6,751 nucleotides of DNA from Deltaproteobacteria bacterium (GTDB lineage Bacteria > Desulfobacterota > Desulfobulbia > Desulfobulbales > BM004). Location: NCBI GenBank assembly GCA_019312685.1, contig JAFDCR010000205.1, positions 1 through 6,751 of the forward strand, given 5' to 3'. Position 1 is the stretch's first letter, and every line of letters starts with the position of its first letter. A program made the translations under genes and the position numbers. This document shows positions 5,636-6,751 of this stretch, in pieces. The notes under the pieces are model-generated. The model saw nothing but the letters and a program-made list of their open reading frames with translations, had not been told where the DNA came from and made no database searches.

Positions 5636-6190
5636 TCAGACAACTTTTTCCAACAGGGCAGCGTGGCTGAAACGGACGGCCGGTTCTTTGGATACCGCCA
5701 GGCCTGATTTTTCTGCTGCTGTTAGAATTTCTCTGTATCTTTCCAGAGAAACATGGAAGGCCGGTTCGGCATAAAACAGTTTTGCCGAGAATTTGAGTAG
5801 TGCGGCGGCCTGTCTGAAAAAGCTTTCAGGATCAGGTGTCTCGTGTACCATCCAGAAGGCCAGGATGAAGTCAACCGGGGCATTGTGGTTGATCGAGTCC
5901 GGTTCTGCGAGGACCGGAACGATCCGGTGGAGCAAGCCTTTTTTTGTTGCGCGCTTCTGCATGATGTCAAGCATTTCCTGCTGCAGGTCGACGGCAACAA
6001 CCTTTCCCTCATTGCCGACAAGCTCGGCCATGCCCAGGGTGAAATAACCCATACCGCAGCCGACATCCATGACAATCATACCCTCGTGCACGTAATCACC
6101 AAGCATAGTTGCCGGTTTGTGGAAAAGTTTCCGCAGGGGATTGTCGAAGGTGTAGGCAAACCACCAGGGGCAGACGTGATGAGAAGACAT
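5636..6190 (-). CDS. class I SAM-dependent methyltransferase, HVCPWW type
   Basis: This is a cytoplasmic Rossmann-fold methyltransferase of unknown substrate, 184 residues. The N-terminus reads HHVCPWWFAYTFDNPLRKLF (4-23), a signature of a methyltransferase subgroup common in anaerobes. Motif I is VMDVGCGMGYFTLGMA (40-55) with D42-VGCGMG48; the acidic end of strand 2 is D68 (VVAVDLQQEML), which binds the ribose of SAM. A motif IV-like stretch is APVDFILAFWMVHE (104-117). The C-terminal half is short, and no extra domain is visible. The ATG at 6190 fits the family start a few residues before HVCPWW, but no Shine-Dalgarno is seen before it (TTTAATCTCTCATG). The stop lies 10 bases from the stop of the convergent kinase gene. 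A candidate promoter lies about 43 bases upstream, so it is probably transcribed alone. Confidence 0.88.
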   Translation of the reverse strand: MSSHHVCPWWFAYTFDNPLRKLFHKPATMLGDYVHEGMIVMDVGCGMGYFTLGMAELVGNEGKVVAVDLQQEMLDIMQKRATKKGLLHRIVPVLAEPDSINHNAPVDFILAFWMVHETPDPESFFRQAAALLKFSAKLFYAEPAFHVSLERYREILTAAEKSGLAVSKEPAVRFSHAALLEKVV

Positions 6191-6232
6191 GAGAGATTAA
6201 ATAAGCTGAATTAGTAAATATCTATCAGTCTA

Positions 6233-6261
6233 TATATACAATGGACATAATAAAGCTTCAA
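6233..6261 (-). promoter_or_regulatory. candidate sigma70 promoter of the methyltransferase gene
   Basis: On the minus strand, TTGAAG (6261-6256) and TATATA (6238-6233) are separated by exactly 17 bases. Each box matches 4 of 6 consensus bases. The predicted start near 6226 gives a leader of about 36 bases before the ATG at 6190. Confidence 0.4.
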
Positions 6262-6311
6262 GAATGGTTTAAAGGTTTGAATTCATAGACAATATTTAAA
6301 CCCTACCATTC
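6262..6311. repeat. imperfect inverted repeat in AT-rich spacer
   Basis: GGTTTAAA (6266-6273) and TTTAAACC (6295-6302) are exact reverse complements with a 21-base loop. An outer pair GAATGG (6262-6267) and CCATTC (6306-6311) can extend or compete with this stem. It lies directly upstream of the candidate methyltransferase promoter and downstream of the YeeE-like gene (-). There is no T-run on either side, so it is more likely an operator or mRNA-end structure than an intrinsic terminator. Confidence 0.3.
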
Positions 6312-6427
6312 AGTTGGAAAGAGTCACTATTAACACTGGCAATCTTGATACTCTAAGAGTGGTTCACGAGTGATGGTTCATAGCAGCTATACGTAAATCC
6401 CTCCAAATTGAAGATATAGGCAAGTTA

Positions 6428-6751
6428 TCACAAACCCTTCTTCTCAAACCACCTGAATAGTAAAATTCCACCCGTTATAAGGACAGGTATAATAAACCAG
6501 TGATTGATGCCGAATAATTGTGGGATGGTATAAATCTTGAGCCTTCCCCAGGTAAGAACGGTTTTTGCAAAAAAAGGATATGCCTCAGCATATAGACCAG
6601 CACCGACCAGCATACCGAGTATGCCCCACAAGGCATCATAACGTCCTTCTCCTAGGGCTCCATATGCTGTGGCTGGACAATACCCCAGCACTCCCCAGCC
6701 CAAGCCGAAAATAATACCGCCAATAATATTGCCGCCAAGTATCGTAGGGAG
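6428..6751 (-). CDS. YeeE/YedE family sulfur-compound transporter, 5'-partial
   Basis: This is an integral inner-membrane protein of the YeeE/YedE (Sulf_transp, TsuA-like) family; characterised members take up thiosulfate through channels lined with conserved cysteines. The frame is open to the right edge, so the TTG at 6703 is internal and 107 C-terminal codons are visible. They show a Gly-rich membrane segment leading into GLGWGVLGYCPATAYG (16-31), with C25 in the family GYCP motif. This is followed by GALGEGRYDALWGILGMLVGAGLY (31-54), a loop and a last membrane helix WFIIPVLITGGILLF before a basic tail (RWFEKKGL). In this family the GYCP(G/A)T element marks the second half-repeat or the second subunit of a split pair, so the N-terminal half or partner gene probably lies just beyond 6751. 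The substrate is inferred, not shown. Confidence 0.85.
   Translation of the reverse strand, partial: LPTILGGNIIGGIIFGLGWGVLGYCPATAYGALGEGRYDALWGILGMLVGAGLYAEAYPFFAKTVLTWGRLKIYTIPQLFGINHWFIIPVLITGGILLFRWFEKKGL

Noticed and set aside
5843..6214. 123-codon plus-strand frame opposite the methyltransferase.
   Set aside because: It is antisense to the SAM motifs of the real gene and has no recognisable protein features.
6380..6390. Small palindrome ATAGC-A-GCTAT.
   Set aside because: Five-base arms are too short in AT-rich DNA to call an operator without comparative evidence.

Overview
This window looks like a chromosomal stretch of a Gram-negative anaerobe, most plausibly a sulfate- or sulfur-metabolising member of the Desulfobacterota. 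That placement is an inference from the gene mix: an RND efflux pump, a bacterial leucyl/arginyl-tRNA-protein transferase, a Cys-rich DUF1847 protein, an 'HVCPWW' methyltransferase and a YeeE/YedE sulfur transporter. It also fits the moderate GC content and codon use. No rRNA, tRNA, CRISPR array, insertion sequence or phage gene was found. The species cannot be named from the sequence alone.

Layout. (1) Bases 1-2947 (+) hold the 3' nine-tenths of an RND inner-membrane efflux permease whose N-terminus lies outside the window. (2) Bases 2948-3158 are a short convergent spacer that may hold a small ORF overlapping the end of the next gene. (3) Bases 3159-3872 (-) are bpt, the N-degron aminoacyl-tRNA-protein transferase. 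(4) Just upstream of it on the same strand, 3937-4680 encodes a DUF1847 putative metal-binding protein; the two are probably co-transcribed in the order DUF1847 then bpt. (5) Bases 4681-5127 are a 447-base AT-rich divergent intergenic region rich in dyads: two copies of TAAACTGTTT, a 9-bp perfect inverted repeat around a TATAAT box, and competing stems. (6) Bases 5128-5625 (+) encode a shikimate-kinase-like P-loop kinase with altered signature residues. (7) Bases 5636-6190 (-) encode a class I SAM methyltransferase, tail-to-tail with the kinase and only 10 bases away. (8) Bases 6191-6427 are AT-rich noncoding DNA with a plausible promoter for the methyltransferase. (9) Bases 6428-6751 (-) are the C-terminal part of a YeeE/YedE-type membrane protein that runs off the right edge.

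The genes do not form one obvious pathway. The only likely functional unit is the DUF1847-bpt pair. The most interesting material is the regulatory architecture of the divergent region between DUF1847 and the kinase, the diverged active site of that kinase, and the pairing of an uncharacterised ten-cysteine protein with an N-degron enzyme. I saw no clear evidence of a wholly new system.
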